Part shown: in pieces, positions 36,048-45,306 of the stretch | Layout: every line of letters starts with the position of its first letter | Numbering within the stretch: position 1 is the first letter of the stretch | Source of the DNA: an uncultured Lachnospiraceae bacterium | GTDB lineage: Bacteria > Bacillota > Clostridia > Lachnospirales > Lachnospiraceae | Assembly: GCA_904395885.1 (NCBI GenBank) | Contig: CAJFOF010000001.1 | Location: 1 to 64,000, forward strand | Length of the DNA stretch: 64,000 bases | Reading direction: 5' to 3' | The notes under the pieces: generated by a model | The model's input: only the letters and a program-made list of their open reading frames with translations | The model's database searches: none | What the model was told of the DNA's origin: nothing | Made by a program: the position numbers and the translations under genes

Positions 36048-36629
36048 TTAGTGATTGACAATTACTGCATCCACCAGGCCGTATTCCTTTGCTTCCTGGG
36101 CTGTCATATAATTGTCTCTCTCCGTATCCCTCTCGATCACCTCGAGAGGCTGGCCGGTATTGGCTGCTAATATCTCGTTTAATTTTTTCTTGGTTTTTAA
36201 AATCTGATCTGCAACGATCTTAATATCCGTCGCCTGGCCCTGTGCTCCGCCGGAAGGCTGATGGATCATCACCTCGGCATTGGGGAGGGCATATCTCTTT
36301 CCTTTGGCACCGCTGGACAGAAGGAATGCTCCCATACTGGCAGCCATACCGATACACACTGTCGAGACGTCGCACTTAATGTAATTCATAGTGTCATAGA
36401 TCGCCATGCCGGCTGTGACAGAACCGCCGGGGCTGTTGATATACATATTGATATCTTTTCCGGGATCCTCAGACTCCAAAAACAGGAGCTGTGCGACTAC
36501 CAGGCTGGCCGTCACATCATTTACTTCTTCCCCCAGAAATACAATTCTCTCCTTCAAAAGACGAGAATATATATCGTAAGAGCGTTCTCCGCGGCTCGTA
36601 GATTCAATGACATAAGGTACTAAACTCAT
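36048..36629 (-). CDS. clpP: ClpP protease subunit
   Basis: 193 residues, the standard length. Catalytic triad Ser98 ([11 protein letters not shown]), His123 (MIHQPSGG) and Asp172 (ERDNYM). Forms the tetradecameric chamber used with ClpX. Start follows AAAGGAGCAGGACTT. The preceding gene is tig, 122 nt upstream, the common tig-clpP-clpX order. Confidence 0.97.
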   Translation of the reverse strand: MSLVPYVIESTSRGERSYDIYSRLLKERIVFLGEEVNDVTASLVVAQLLFLESEDPGKDINMYINSPGGSVTAGMAIYDTMNYIKCDVSTVCIGMAASMGAFLLSSGAKGKRYALPNAEVMIHQPSGGAQGQATDIKIVADQILKTKKKLNEILAANTGQPLEVIERDTERDNYMTAQEAKEYGLVDAVIVNH

Positions 36630-36666
36630 AAGTCCTGCTCCTTTCTTTGCATACTTCGTAATGACA

Positions 36667-36718
36667 GAAGTTGCAGACAGCGGTCCTGCCTTTGCACAGC
36701 CCCCCTTTCTGCAACTTC
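36667..36718. other. hairpin between tig and clpP
   Basis: GAAGTTGCAGA (36667-36677) pairs with TCTGCAACTTC (36708-36718), 30-nt loop. No U-run; possibly an RNA processing or partial-termination site between tig and clpP. Confidence 0.45.
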
Positions 36719-36751
36719 AACCGTTTTCAGATTTACGAATGGCCGGAGGTT

Positions 36752-38038
36752 TTATACCAGCTTGGCTTCTGATACCAGGAGATCAACGGCTTCCTGCACC
36801 GCCAGGTCCTTCTTCATCTGTTCTTTTTCAAACTCGCCCATGTATTCTTTCAGCTTTTCTACTTCCATCTGATAGGAATCAGCCATCTTCTTCAGTTCTT
36901 CTTCCAGCTTTTCATCAGAAATCGTAATATTCTCAGCGGCAGCGACAGCCTCCAGCACCAATCTGGTCTGGATTCTTCTGATTGCCTGTGGCTTCATCTG
37001 CTCCTTCATCGTGTCAACTGTCTGGCCGGTATACTGAAGATACTGATCCAGAGATAAGCCCTGGCTCTGCATCCGACGTGCAGTGTCCTGAAGCATATTC
37101 ATAACTTCATTGTCCACCATAGGATCCGGAATATCCATCTGGGCATTCTCCACAACTTTCTCAACAACCCGGTTTTCGTTTTCCGTTGTCGCAGCTTTCT
37201 GCTTTCTATCTGCCAGCTTTGTGCGGATATCATTCTTGTACTCTTCCAGAGTTTCAAATTCAGAAACTTCGCTTGCAAACTCGTCGTTCAGTTCCGGAAG
37301 CTCTTTCTTCTTAATCTCTTTTACAGTTACTTTGAATGTGGCAGGCTTATTCACAAGCTCCTTTGCGTGGTACTCGCCGGGGAAGGTCACGTTCACTTCA
37401 CACTCTTCTCCGATATTCTTACCAATCAACTGCTCTTCAAAGGTGTCGATAAAGGAATGGGATCCGATAGTAAGCGGATAATCGGTGCCCTTGCCGCCGT
37501 CAAAAGGCTTGCCGTCAACAAAGCCCTCGAAATCAATCACTGTCTGGTCGCCATCCTCTACAGGCCGATCCTCGATGGATACCAGTCTGGCATTCTGATC
37601 CTGGACTCTCTTTAACTCTGTCTCTACATCGCTGTCCGTTACTTCAGCGTCTGCTTTCTGAACTTCAACGCCCTTGTACTGTCCCAGAGTCACTTCCGGT
37701 CTGACAGCTACTGTAGCTGTATAGATAAAAGCTTTTCCTTTTTCAATCTGGGTAATATCGATCTCCGGTCTGGAAACGATCTCCAGCCCGCTTTCTTTCA
37801 TAGCATCTCCATAGCTGGAATCAATGGCCTCATTCGCCGCATCCTCATAAAAAACGCCTGGGCCGTACATCTTCTCGATCATGGCCTGCGGAGCTTTTCC
37901 CTTGCGGAAGCCAGGAATGTTAAATCTGTTTTTATTCTTGTTATAAGCGGCCTTGATAGCCTCATCGAACTGTTCAGCCGGTACTTCCACAGTCAGCTTC
38001 GCCATGTTCTTCTCTAACTTTTCTACTTGTAAACTCAT
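36752..38038 (-). CDS. tig: trigger factor
   Basis: 428 residues from the ATG at 38038, about 10 nt after AGGAGG; an upstream in-frame start is not supported. Ribosome-bound chaperone with peptidyl-prolyl isomerase activity. The ribosome-binding tail signature is present as FNIPGFRKGKAP (about residues 43-54), followed by the FKBP-type domain (about 155-245) and the helical C-terminal arms. First gene of the tig-clpP-clpX-lon-engB order. Confidence 0.96.
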   Translation of the reverse strand: MSLQVEKLEKNMAKLTVEVPAEQFDEAIKAAYNKNKNRFNIPGFRKGKAPQAMIEKMYGPGVFYEDAANEAIDSSYGDAMKESGLEIVSRPEIDITQIEKGKAFIYTATVAVRPEVTLGQYKGVEVQKADAEVTDSDVETELKRVQDQNARLVSIEDRPVEDGDQTVIDFEGFVDGKPFDGGKGTDYPLTIGSHSFIDTFEEQLIGKNIGEECEVNVTFPGEYHAKELVNKPATFKVTVKEIKKKELPELNDEFASEVSEFETLEEYKNDIRTKLADRKQKAATTENENRVVEKVVENAQMDIPDPMVDNEVMNMLQDTARRMQSQGLSLDQYLQYTGQTVDTMKEQMKPQAIRRIQTRLVLEAVAAAENITISDEKLEEELKKMADSYQMEVEKLKEYMGEFEKEQMKKDLAVQEAVDLLVSEAKLV

Positions 38039-38107
38039 GATATGGGTTCCTCCTTGCATAATATGTGAACCGCCATCTCTCCACAGGGCGTTACACTTCA
38101 AGGTACG

Positions 38108-38116
38108 ATTATATCA
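38108..38116 (-). promoter_or_regulatory. extended -10 promoter of tig
   Basis: TG-A-TATAAT on the minus strand (TATAAT at 38113-38108), about 70 nt before the tig start; no good -35 box. Confidence 0.5.
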
Positions 38117-38156
38117 CAAGTATTTTATAAAAGCCAGCATTATTTTTGAGATTTTG

Positions 38157-38921
38157 CTATTCCTGAATCACAAAAGTCACCTGAATACTGGCCTGGATTT
38201 CCAGCTCACCTGCAGCCACATCCATTGTCTTATAGTTTGAACTGCCTGCGACTGGCTCCGCCTCCGCAACAGCGTAATCCGCTGCAATGTAGCGTGCAGA
38301 CTGATTTTCTCTGTATTCCTCAATAGATGCCACCTGAAGGACCTGGAAATTACCGGCCTCTCCCATAGCCTCTGCCTTCGCCTTGGCGCTCTCCACAGCC
38401 TTTTTCAGTGCCTCCTGATAGCTGTCGTCATAGGTACTGCACAGATACCGCACATAATCCACGGAATTCGCTCCGGCATCCACCGCGCCTGACAAAATTT
38501 CCCCTGTCTGCTCCATCGGGATCCCGGAAACGGTGATCTGAGTCGCCATTTCATAGCCGGTCAAAACCTGGCCCTCCGTCTCAGTCCAATTATATACCGG
38601 ATTTAAAGAATAGCCGGACGTCTGAATAGAATTTTCCTCCAGCCCCTGACTCTCCAAATATTCCAGAACACGTTCCAGAGCGGCCTGATTTTCCTGCTGG
38701 CACACATTGGCCTCCTGCCCTTCTGTGCGAACTGTAAACATGACCTCCGCTATATCCGGCACCGCCATGACGGTTTCTGTGCTCTCCACTGTCACAGTAT
38801 GTTCTTCCTGCCCTTGGCTGACCTCAATCGTGCTGGGGAACGAAACCGGGGTGGATGCCGCACAGCCTCCCATTAATACTGCCGCTCCGGTCAGACCTGC
38901 CACTAAGTATATCTTCTTCAT
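38157..38921 (-). CDS. SIMPL-domain (DUF541) lipoprotein
   Basis: 254 residues. A signal peptide ends in a lipobox (MGGC, Cys20). The rest is a SIMPL domain: repeated beta-alpha units with VPDIAEVMFTVRTEG, a Gly-rich GYEMATQITVSGI middle and KKAVESAKAKAEAMGEA near residue 170. The family includes OmpW-adjacent and IRAK-interacting proteins with unclear biochemistry. Likely faces outside the membrane. AGAGGAGGTTTATT precedes the ATG. Monocistronic. Confidence 0.85.
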   Translation of the reverse strand: MKKIYLVAGLTGAAVLMGGCAASTPVSFPSTIEVSQGQEEHTVTVESTETVMAVPDIAEVMFTVRTEGQEANVCQQENQAALERVLEYLESQGLEENSIQTSGYSLNPVYNWTETEGQVLTGYEMATQITVSGIPMEQTGEILSGAVDAGANSVDYVRYLCSTYDDSYQEALKKAVESAKAKAEAMGEAGNFQVLQVASIEEYRENQSARYIAADYAVAEAEPVAGSSNYKTMDVAAGELEIQASIQVTFVIQE

Positions 38922-39063
38922 AATAAACCTCCTCTTTATACTATATAGATTTTATCTTTGATTTCAAATCTATTATAAAAGCAGACCGGATTTTTTGCTT
39001 TGCTTTTCTCTTAATAAATACTTACAAATAATGCAGAATTTCGTCCCCAGCTTTCTCCGCCCG

Positions 39064-39927
39064 TCATGCCGTGCAGGCAGCATTTCCCCATTGGAGGAAC
39101 GGACTAACCTTTTCTCGGTTAGATTTTAAAAATGAAATATGATATATGACATTTAGCTCAGGATCGTTCATTGGGACAAGTTTTCGGTGTGTTCCGTCAT
39201 TTCGTAAATCCAGCGATAATGTTGAAATAGTAGTCAAAAAATTAGTCGTTCGAATCATATGCTGTGTAATATTAAAATTATTTTTAATTAGAGTGATGGG
39301 CAATTTGTTTTCCAAAATAATTTTTTCTATTTGTATAAGGAAGTAACCGCCAATCTGCGGATAGAGCAAGGGCTGTGCAGGTATTTCACACATGGAGATA
39401 CTCTCACATTCTGATAGCTTATTCTCTATAGGAACTGAAAGATACACTCGATCCGGCAGGAAAGAAACACTTTGGATATGAGTACCTTTTACGGGTGTTG
39501 GTGTAATAACCAAATCATAAACTCTTTCTGTAAGCAGTCTCTGGGCCTCATTTCCCACATATAATTCATCTTTTATTTTAATCTCTGGATATGCCATAGA
39601 AAAGCGCGGAACACAAAACCAGCGAACACCAGGATCGCAAAACGCAATGGAAAGTGTTAAATGTTGCTGTGCAGCACTCAGAAGGTCGGCTTTCATTTGT
39701 TCTACATTCCGTAGAATCGTATTAGCATGAACCAAAGCAATCTCGCCGACCATATTTAAATGAATCCGGTTTGGGCTTCTGTCAAATAACTCTACATTCA
39801 ATTCTTCCTCAAACTTTTTAAGCATAGCGCTCATGGCCGGCTGAGATATATGTAGTATTTCAGCGGCTTTCGTAAGTGATCCTGTTTCTGCTATAAGTTT
39901 GAAATATTGAAGCTGCATAATATCCAT
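39064..39927 (-). CDS. LysR-family transcriptional regulator
   Basis: 287 residues. N-terminal winged helix (MDIMQLQYFKLIAETGSLTKAAEILHISQPAMSAMLKKFEEEL) and a C-terminal effector domain (about 90-285). It is divergent from an aldo/keto reductase gene across a 211-nt gap with palindromes, so it probably controls that gene and itself. The effector is unknown. AT-rich codon use in its C-terminal half looks lower in GC than most of its neighbours, a hint of separate origin. Confidence 0.88.
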   Translation of the reverse strand: MDIMQLQYFKLIAETGSLTKAAEILHISQPAMSAMLKKFEEELNVELFDRSPNRIHLNMVGEIALVHANTILRNVEQMKADLLSAAQQHLTLSIAFCDPGVRWFCVPRFSMAYPEIKIKDELYVGNEAQRLLTERVYDLVITPTPVKGTHIQSVSFLPDRVYLSVPIENKLSECESISMCEIPAQPLLYPQIGGYFLIQIEKIILENKLPITLIKNNFNITQHMIRTTNFLTTISTLSLDLRNDGTHRKLVPMNDPELNVIYHISFLKSNREKVSPFLQWGNAACTA

Positions 39928-39962
39928 CAGTTATCCCTCACATTCTTAGCATAATTATTTAT

Positions 39963-39975
39963 TTATGCACCATAA
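39963..39975. promoter_or_regulatory. LysR-box-like palindrome
   Basis: TTATG-N3-CATAA with T-N11-A spacing, 36 nt upstream of the LysR start, in the divergent gap. Confidence 0.45.
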
Positions 39976-40007
39976 AAATTATGTAGTGTACATCTCTCAA
40001 ATCATCT

Positions 40008-40027
40008 TTTACAATAAGTATTGTAAA
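40008..40027. promoter_or_regulatory. 20-bp perfect palindrome in the LysR/AKR gap
   Basis: TTTACAATA-AG-TATTGTAAA, 9-bp arms. Candidate operator for the LysR regulator or another repressor. Confidence 0.5.
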
Positions 40028-40120
40028 GAGGTTCTCATATTCACTCACATTATAGCATAATCAAATATTTTCTGTAAGCAGAACAATGTTTATGAGCAAA
40101 ACCTCGTATCAAATCTATGA

Positions 40121-40990
<870 letters not shown>

Positions 40991-41230
40991 CCGCATTTCT
41001 GTCAGGAGTTGGGTTGGTCCATTCCAAACGTCAAGAGCGATAAACAGTATGTGCCGTATCTCCTATGACCAGGTATTCCGCTTCAGGGATACGACACTAC
41101 CTGTACTAAATGAAAAATAGAAGGAGTGGCTTCTTTGGATATAAAGAAAACTCCAGAACATCCATATACAAGCATACTCAGACAAGGAGAAACGGATTCT
41201 TACTTAAATCTAAAAATTTTTTCTCTGCTA
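40991..41230. other. gene-free stretch after the aldo/keto reductase
   Basis: No convincing gene. A short plus-strand frame from a TTG near 41135 reads DIKKTPEHPYTSIL before losing coding character; it could be a gene remnant. Confidence 0.4.
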
Positions 41231-41303
41231 TGCAGGGCCTTTTATTATGTCACAGTAAAAGGCCCTGCAACTATACGTTTTCCGCATATCTGCAAGGCCT
41301 TTT
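41231..41303. terminator. three-arm inverted repeat beyond the tmRNA 3' end
   Basis: Arms at 41231-41243 (TGCAGGGCCTTTT), 41257-41269 (AAAAGGCCCTGCA) and 41291-41303 (TGCAAGGCCTTTT) can form two alternative hairpins. The one nearest the tmRNA ends in TTTT on the minus strand and probably terminates ssrA. Confidence 0.55.
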
Positions 41304-41309
41304 AAAAAG

Positions 41310-41650
41310 TGGACCTGAGGGGAATCGAACCCCTGTCCGAAAATCAATTCCCTGTTCTTCTACTATCATAGTCTGCTATTTATCATTCCCTCTGCCATCC
41401 GAAAACAGACATCCTGATGGGTTCAGTAGCTTCATAATTACGCCCGCAGGTTCAAAGCTTTGCCTGTGTCGTTTCCCGCATCGTCGATGCCAGATTCTCT
41501 ATGTGCGGGTGCACAGAGGCTGACAGTCGCTGCAATTAAGCAGCGTATGCTAAATTATCTTCAGCGTTTATATTTAGGTTTGCCATTTAACCCATTGCAT
41601 GGGGATAGCTTCACCAGCTTCATGATCCCCGTCGAAACCAGTACAAGCCC
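41310..41650 (-). ncRNA. ssrA: transfer-messenger RNA (tmRNA)
   Basis: 341 nt. The tRNA-like ends pair: 5' GGGCTTG (41650-41644) with 3' CAGGTCC, then discriminator A; CCA is not encoded and must be added. The T arm is CAGGGGTTCGATTCCCCT and the 5' part has TACTGGTTTCGACGGGG. The tag frame reads ANLNINAEDNLAYAA then TAA, a 15-residue degradation tag with the expected hydrophobic end. It rescues stalled ribosomes and marks products for ClpXP, whose genes are in this window. Confidence 0.96.
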
Positions 41651-41876
41651 TTACTGGCCCTCTCTACGAGGCAGAACTATCGTAACATACTACCCTTTCC
41701 TTGTCAAGCTCTGAAAAGATCTTGTTTCCGGCATCAATGGCAGATTGCTGAGTCTGTTCACCTCAGGAAGCAAGGGTGCTGCGGCGGAAAAGGAAAAGCT
41801 GTTTCGCGATCCGCCGCAGGTGAAAAGTCCCGCAATGCAGAATTCTTTTTTCTTGTCAGTGTGCAGAGCCAACACA

Positions 41877-42515
41877 CTACAGTAATTTCTTTAATTTAAG
41901 GTAATTTTTGATCAGGATGGCCATTTCATCAAAATTAATGCGGCTGGCATTAATCGGCAAATCATAGTTGTTCATATCCATCCAGTCTTTGCCTGTGTAG
42001 TAACGATAGTAATCTTTTCTTTCCTTATCGATCCTTTTAATCCGGCGCACAGCCTCTTTCTCATCTATTTTATCCACATCCATAGCTCTCTGTACACGGG
42101 TCGGGAAATCAGCATACACAAAGATACGGACCAGACAGTCCAGCCCCGCTTCCTCCAGCACGTAATCCGCACATCTTCCGGCAAAAATACATGACTCCTC
42201 CGCCGCCAACCGACGAATTACAGATGCCTGGAACCGGAACAGATTATCCGGGGAAGTCAGATTGTCGCCTGTAGACGGCTCTCCCAATTCCGGTTTCCTG
42301 TCGCTCACGATTCGATACAACAAGTTGTTTCCCGCTTTTTCATCAGCCAGCCGAAAATATTTTTCACCAATCGCACTCTCCTCTGAAGTCATCTTCAGAA
42401 TCTCTTCGTCGTAAAAATGAACGCCAAGCTCTTCCGCCAGCTTCTTGCCTACTAATCGGCCTCCGCTGCCGTACTGTCTCCCTATTGTAATGACAAAATG
42501 TTTCTTTTCTTCCAT
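41877..42515 (-). CDS. cytidylate kinase-like family protein
   Basis: 212 residues. P-loop GRQYGSGGRLVGKKLAEEL (about 12-30) and FAGRCADYVLEE resemble the cytidylate-kinase-like family, which is widespread in Clostridia and distinct from the housekeeping Cmk. Residues DVDKIDEKEAVRRIKRIDKERKDYY form a basic lid-like helix. Actual substrate not known. GAGGAGGGG precedes the ATG. Upstream is a small palindrome (AACCAC-GTT-GTGGTT). Confidence 0.8.
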   Translation of the reverse strand: MEEKKHFVITIGRQYGSGGRLVGKKLAEELGVHFYDEEILKMTSEESAIGEKYFRLADEKAGNNLLYRIVSDRKPELGEPSTGDNLTSPDNLFRFQASVIRRLAAEESCIFAGRCADYVLEEAGLDCLVRIFVYADFPTRVQRAMDVDKIDEKEAVRRIKRIDKERKDYYRYYTGKDWMDMNNYDLPINASRINFDEMAILIKNYLKLKKLL

Positions 42516-42550
42516 AAGTCTGCCCCTCCTCTCCGGTTTATCCTTCTATA

Positions 42551-42565
42551 AACCACGTTGTGGTT
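42551..42565. promoter_or_regulatory. small palindrome upstream of the cytidylate-kinase-like gene
   Basis: AACCAC-GTT-GTGGTT, perfect 6-bp arms, 36 nt upstream of the start codon; candidate operator or 5'-UTR hairpin. Confidence 0.4.
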
Positions 42566-42584
42566 ATATGCCATACTTCATTCT

Positions 42585-42716
42585 ATGAGCAGTGCACTCG
42601 ATTCCGCTTCGCTTCATCTCGCTTGCGGGCTTCGCCCTATGTCAACTGATAAACAGCTCGCTGCTTCTGCGTAAACGCCGCGCAGCACGCCGCTTATCAG
42701 TTGACGCACTGCTCAT
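42585..42716. repeat. nested inverted-repeat element (132 bp)
   Basis: Outer arms ATGAGCAGTGC (42585-42595) and GCACTGCTCAT (42706-42716); inner arms GTCAACTGATAA (42641-42652) and TTATCAGTTGAC (42694-42705). Right inner and outer arms touch; on the left they are separated by 45 nt that includes GGGC-TTC-GCCC. No coding. It looks like a small dispersed intergenic repeat or MITE-like element. Confidence 0.7.
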
Positions 42717-42781
42717 TGCTTTCGCAAATATTATACCATATTCCGCCAAAATTAAAAAGGTGTTTTCCACTTTGTCGCCCG

Positions 42782-42813
42782 TTTGCATTAGTCATTTATG
42801 GATAATATGCAAA
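42782..42813. promoter_or_regulatory. inverted repeat before the HTH gene
   Basis: TTTGCAT (42782-42788) and ATGCAAA (42807-42813) flank a promoter-like AT-rich stretch, a possible autoregulatory site of the HTH protein. Confidence 0.35.
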
Positions 42814-42853
42814 TCCATTTTCTCACTGTTTAATAAAAGCAGAGGTGATAATA

Positions 42854-43090
42854 ATGGTGACATATGACAGGCTCTGGGAGACAATGAAGAAAAAAAATAT
42901 CACCCAGTATCGTCTAATCAAATACTATGGCATCAGTGCCGGCCAAATTGGCCGCCTGAAAAAAAATATGTATGTTTCGACCCATACGCTGGACGTCCTC
43001 TGCAATATCCTTAGGTGTCCTATTGAGGACATTATGGAAGTCCAGATGGATCCTATCGATTATGAACAAAAAGAGGAATCAGAATCTTAA
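42854..43090 (+). CDS. small HTH (Cro/CI-type) transcriptional regulator
   Basis: 78 residues from the ATG at 42854, which follows AGAGGTG. Helix-turn-helix core: MKKKNITQYRLIKYYGISAGQIGRLKKNMYVSTHTLDVLCNILRCPIEDIMEV, the HTH_26-like single-domain type. No effector domain. It stands alone, convergent with azlD. Target unknown; an inverted repeat lies upstream. Confidence 0.88.
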   Translation: MVTYDRLWETMKKKNITQYRLIKYYGISAGQIGRLKKNMYVSTHTLDVLCNILRCPIEDIMEVQMDPIDYEQKEESES

Positions 43091-43095
43091 CTGTC

Positions 43096-43413
43096 CTACA
43101 CTCCGCCCAACTGGGCCAGAAGCACTGCAGCGGCCGCCCCAAGGGCGACTGTCAGCAGACCTTTGTTCCAGTAAGCCAGCGCCAGAGCAGCCGCACAGCC
43201 GGCCGCTGCGCTGGCCACTGATCCGGTAGAGTAGAAAATCGCTGGAAATGTCATAGCGGAAAGTACTGCGTAGGGCACGTAGCTTAAAAAAGAACGAACG
43301 AAGCGGTTCGTTATTTTTTTGCGAAAAACTGCCATGGGAATCACTCTGATCAAATACGTCATCCCCGCCATGATCCCCATCCCAATCAGCAGATACTGCC
43401 AGTCTGTCCTCAT
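43096..43413 (-). CDS. azlD: AzlD family branched-chain amino acid transport subunit
   Basis: 105 residues, four predicted membrane helices (about 5-25, 40-60, 65-82, 85-102). Small partner of AzlC in export of branched-chain amino acids or analogues. The start overlaps the azlC stop in ATGA. Typical length for the family. Confidence 0.88.
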   Translation of the reverse strand: MRTDWQYLLIGMGIMAGMTYLIRVIPMAVFRKKITNRFVRSFLSYVPYAVLSAMTFPAIFYSTGSVASAAAGCAAALALAYWNKGLLTVALGAAAAVLLAQLGGV

Positions 43414-44156
43414 ATCTCCCTTTCCTCCTCTTCCGTCTCTGAATCTTCTGTCTTCTCATCCTGTATCGGAAAAAGAACGGCCGCTGCCCCGCTGGCGATA
43501 ACCGTTATCACAATGATACTCCATCCACCGGACAAAAATTCCAGAGCTGGCGTGTAATAGCATATCATGCTGAGGATTACTGCCAGAACTGCGGTAAACA
43601 GGACCGGTTTGGATTCTTTTGCTGCGGGAACCACTACAGCAATGAACATTCCGTAAAGGGCAATCCCAAATGCATTGGAAATGCTGGCCGGAAGCAGATT
43701 GGTCAGAGCACCTCCCACAAAGGTGCCTCCTACCCATCCCAGGATGGGCACGCAAATCAGCCCTGCCATATATGCCGCAGACAAGGCTTTGGGGTGTTTC
43801 ATCGCAACAGCAAAAATTTCATCGGTGATTCCAAAGGCCACTCCAAGCCTTTGGCCCAATGTCATCTTTTCCTCCACTTTCTGGGACATGGACAGGGACA
43901 TTAAAAAATACCGTATATTGATGACCAGCATCGTGATTGCCAGCTCCAGCCAGGTTCCTCCTGCCAAAATCAGGTTGGTTCCGGCAAACTGCCCGGCGCT
44001 GGTAAGATTGGTAAGCGAAATCATAACGGCTGCCGGAAGGGGCAGGCCAGACAGCACTGCGGTCATCCCGTAAGCCATGGACACAGAAAAATATCCCAGG
44101 CAAATAGGAATCCCATCCTGAACCCCTTCCCTCAGCTCACTGGCATCTACCTTCAT
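43410..44156 (-). CDS. azlC: AzlC family permease (branched-chain amino acid export)
   Basis: 248 residues from the ATG at 44156; a longer frame would overlap the kinase gene extensively. Conserved N-terminal DGIPICLGYFSVSMAYGMTAV and the LTSAGQFAGTNLI segment mark AzlC. About seven membrane helices and an acidic Glu/Asp-rich C-terminal tail. Its ATG shares a base with the kinase stop (TAATG), so transporter and sugar kinase are coupled although no functional link is obvious. Confidence 0.9.
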   Translation of the reverse strand: MKVDASELREGVQDGIPICLGYFSVSMAYGMTAVLSGLPLPAAVMISLTNLTSAGQFAGTNLILAGGTWLELAITMLVINIRYFLMSLSMSQKVEEKMTLGQRLGVAFGITDEIFAVAMKHPKALSAAYMAGLICVPILGWVGGTFVGGALTNLLPASISNAFGIALYGMFIAVVVPAAKESKPVLFTAVLAVILSMICYYTPALEFLSGGWSIIVITVIASGAAAVLFPIQDEKTEDSETEEEEREI

Positions 44157-45190
44157 TATCTGGCCATCTCTAACTGAGGCCCTGTAGATTTGTGAGCCTT
44201 GATAATGGTCTCGATTTCCTCTAAGTTGGAGGACGGAAGATCTCCTGGAATCGTATTCTTTACTGCGCTGGTTGCATTTCCGTATTCCACCGCTTTGGCG
44301 CAATCTCCACCACTGGACAGCAGGCCGTAAAGTGCTCCGGAGATATAGGCATCGCCGCTTCCAATCCGATCTACAACCTCAATGTCCCTGTAAGGTTCTT
44401 CCTCGTAATATTCATCCCTGGCTGCGTCATACATCACAGAGCCGAATGTATGACGCTTCGGGCTATGTACAATCCTCTGCGTTGCAGCCACAATGGAAAT
44501 CGGATATTCCTGGGCAAAGCTCTTCATCATCTCTCTTGCCGTTCCCGTCTTCAAAAACGTCAGGCGGGCTGTATCCTCTGAGCAGAAAAAGATATCTACA
44601 TAGGGGAGAATCCGTTCAATACATTCTTTCGCTTCTGCTCCTGTCCATAAATTTCCTCGGAAATTCACATCAAAAGACACAAGAGTTCCTGCCGCTTTAA
44701 AACGTTTGATCATCTCAATGGCTGTTTCTCTCACCTGGGGGTTGAGAGCCAAAGTGATTCCGCTTGTATGGAAACATTTGGTGGCAGAATAGACCTCCTC
44801 TGGAATCTCGTCAATTTTTAAAGAATAGAACGAGCTGTTGGCCCGGTCATAAATTACTTTTGGTTTTCTGGGGTAGGCTCCGTTCTCGTAGTAGTATATA
44901 CCGACTCTGGCCGACGGGGACTTGTCGTAAATAAAGAAGTCATCGCTGACGCCATAGGAACGTATCTTTCCCTTCATAAAACTCCCCACGTCATGGGATG
45001 GCAGTTTCGAGATAATACCGGTGTGGAGTCCCAAAAGAGAAACTCCTACCGCCACATTCAGCTCCGCTCCGCCTACCTGCTTTTCAAACGTATCGCAACG
45101 CATCAGACGCTCATTGTTTGGAGGCGACAGTCTGAGAAGAAGCTGCCCCAACGTTATCAGATCAAAAGTCCTGCTATTATTCTCACTCAT
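44156..45190 (-). CDS. PfkB-family sugar kinase (KDG kinase-like), paralogue of the upstream kinase
   Basis: 344 residues from the ATG at 45190. PfkB signatures: LITLGQLLLRLSPPNNE at the start, GGAELNVAVG, and the catalytic DRIGSGDAYISGALYG with Asp base near residue 280. It is clearly related to the kinase at 45307 (shared RLSxPNNE opening and IPGD end) and probably acts on 2-keto-3-deoxygluconate or a related keto sugar acid. It lies downstream of a terminator that ends the eda-kdgK transcript, so it may be expressed by readthrough or its own promoter. Confidence 0.85.
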   Translation of the reverse strand: MSENNSRTFDLITLGQLLLRLSPPNNERLMRCDTFEKQVGGAELNVAVGVSLLGLHTGIISKLPSHDVGSFMKGKIRSYGVSDDFFIYDKSPSARVGIYYYENGAYPRKPKVIYDRANSSFYSLKIDEIPEEVYSATKCFHTSGITLALNPQVRETAIEMIKRFKAAGTLVSFDVNFRGNLWTGAEAKECIERILPYVDIFFCSEDTARLTFLKTGTAREMMKSFAQEYPISIVAATQRIVHSPKRHTFGSVMYDAARDEYYEEEPYRDIEVVDRIGSGDAYISGALYGLLSSGGDCAKAVEYGNATSAVKNTIPGDLPSSNLEEIETIIKAHKSTGPQLEMAR

Positions 45191-45233
45191 AGTCAAATCT
45201 CCTTCTTCTTTCACATAGGTAATTCCTATACGG

Positions 45234-45270
45234 AAAAAGCGGCCTGGCCCAAAAAGGACCGGCCGCTTTT
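45234..45270 (-). terminator. terminator after the first KDG kinase gene
   Basis: AAAAGCGGCC (45235-45244) pairs with GGCCGCTTTT (45261-45270), followed on the minus strand by TTTTTC. It lies between the two kinase genes. Confidence 0.85.
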
Positions 45271-45306
45271 GGTCACATGCCTTCTTTTATCAAACAGAAA
45301 GAATCG

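Noticed and set aside
41110..41523. A 137-residue plus-strand frame near 41.3 kb.
   Set aside because: It reads through the antisense of the tmRNA gene, which explains the sequence fully.
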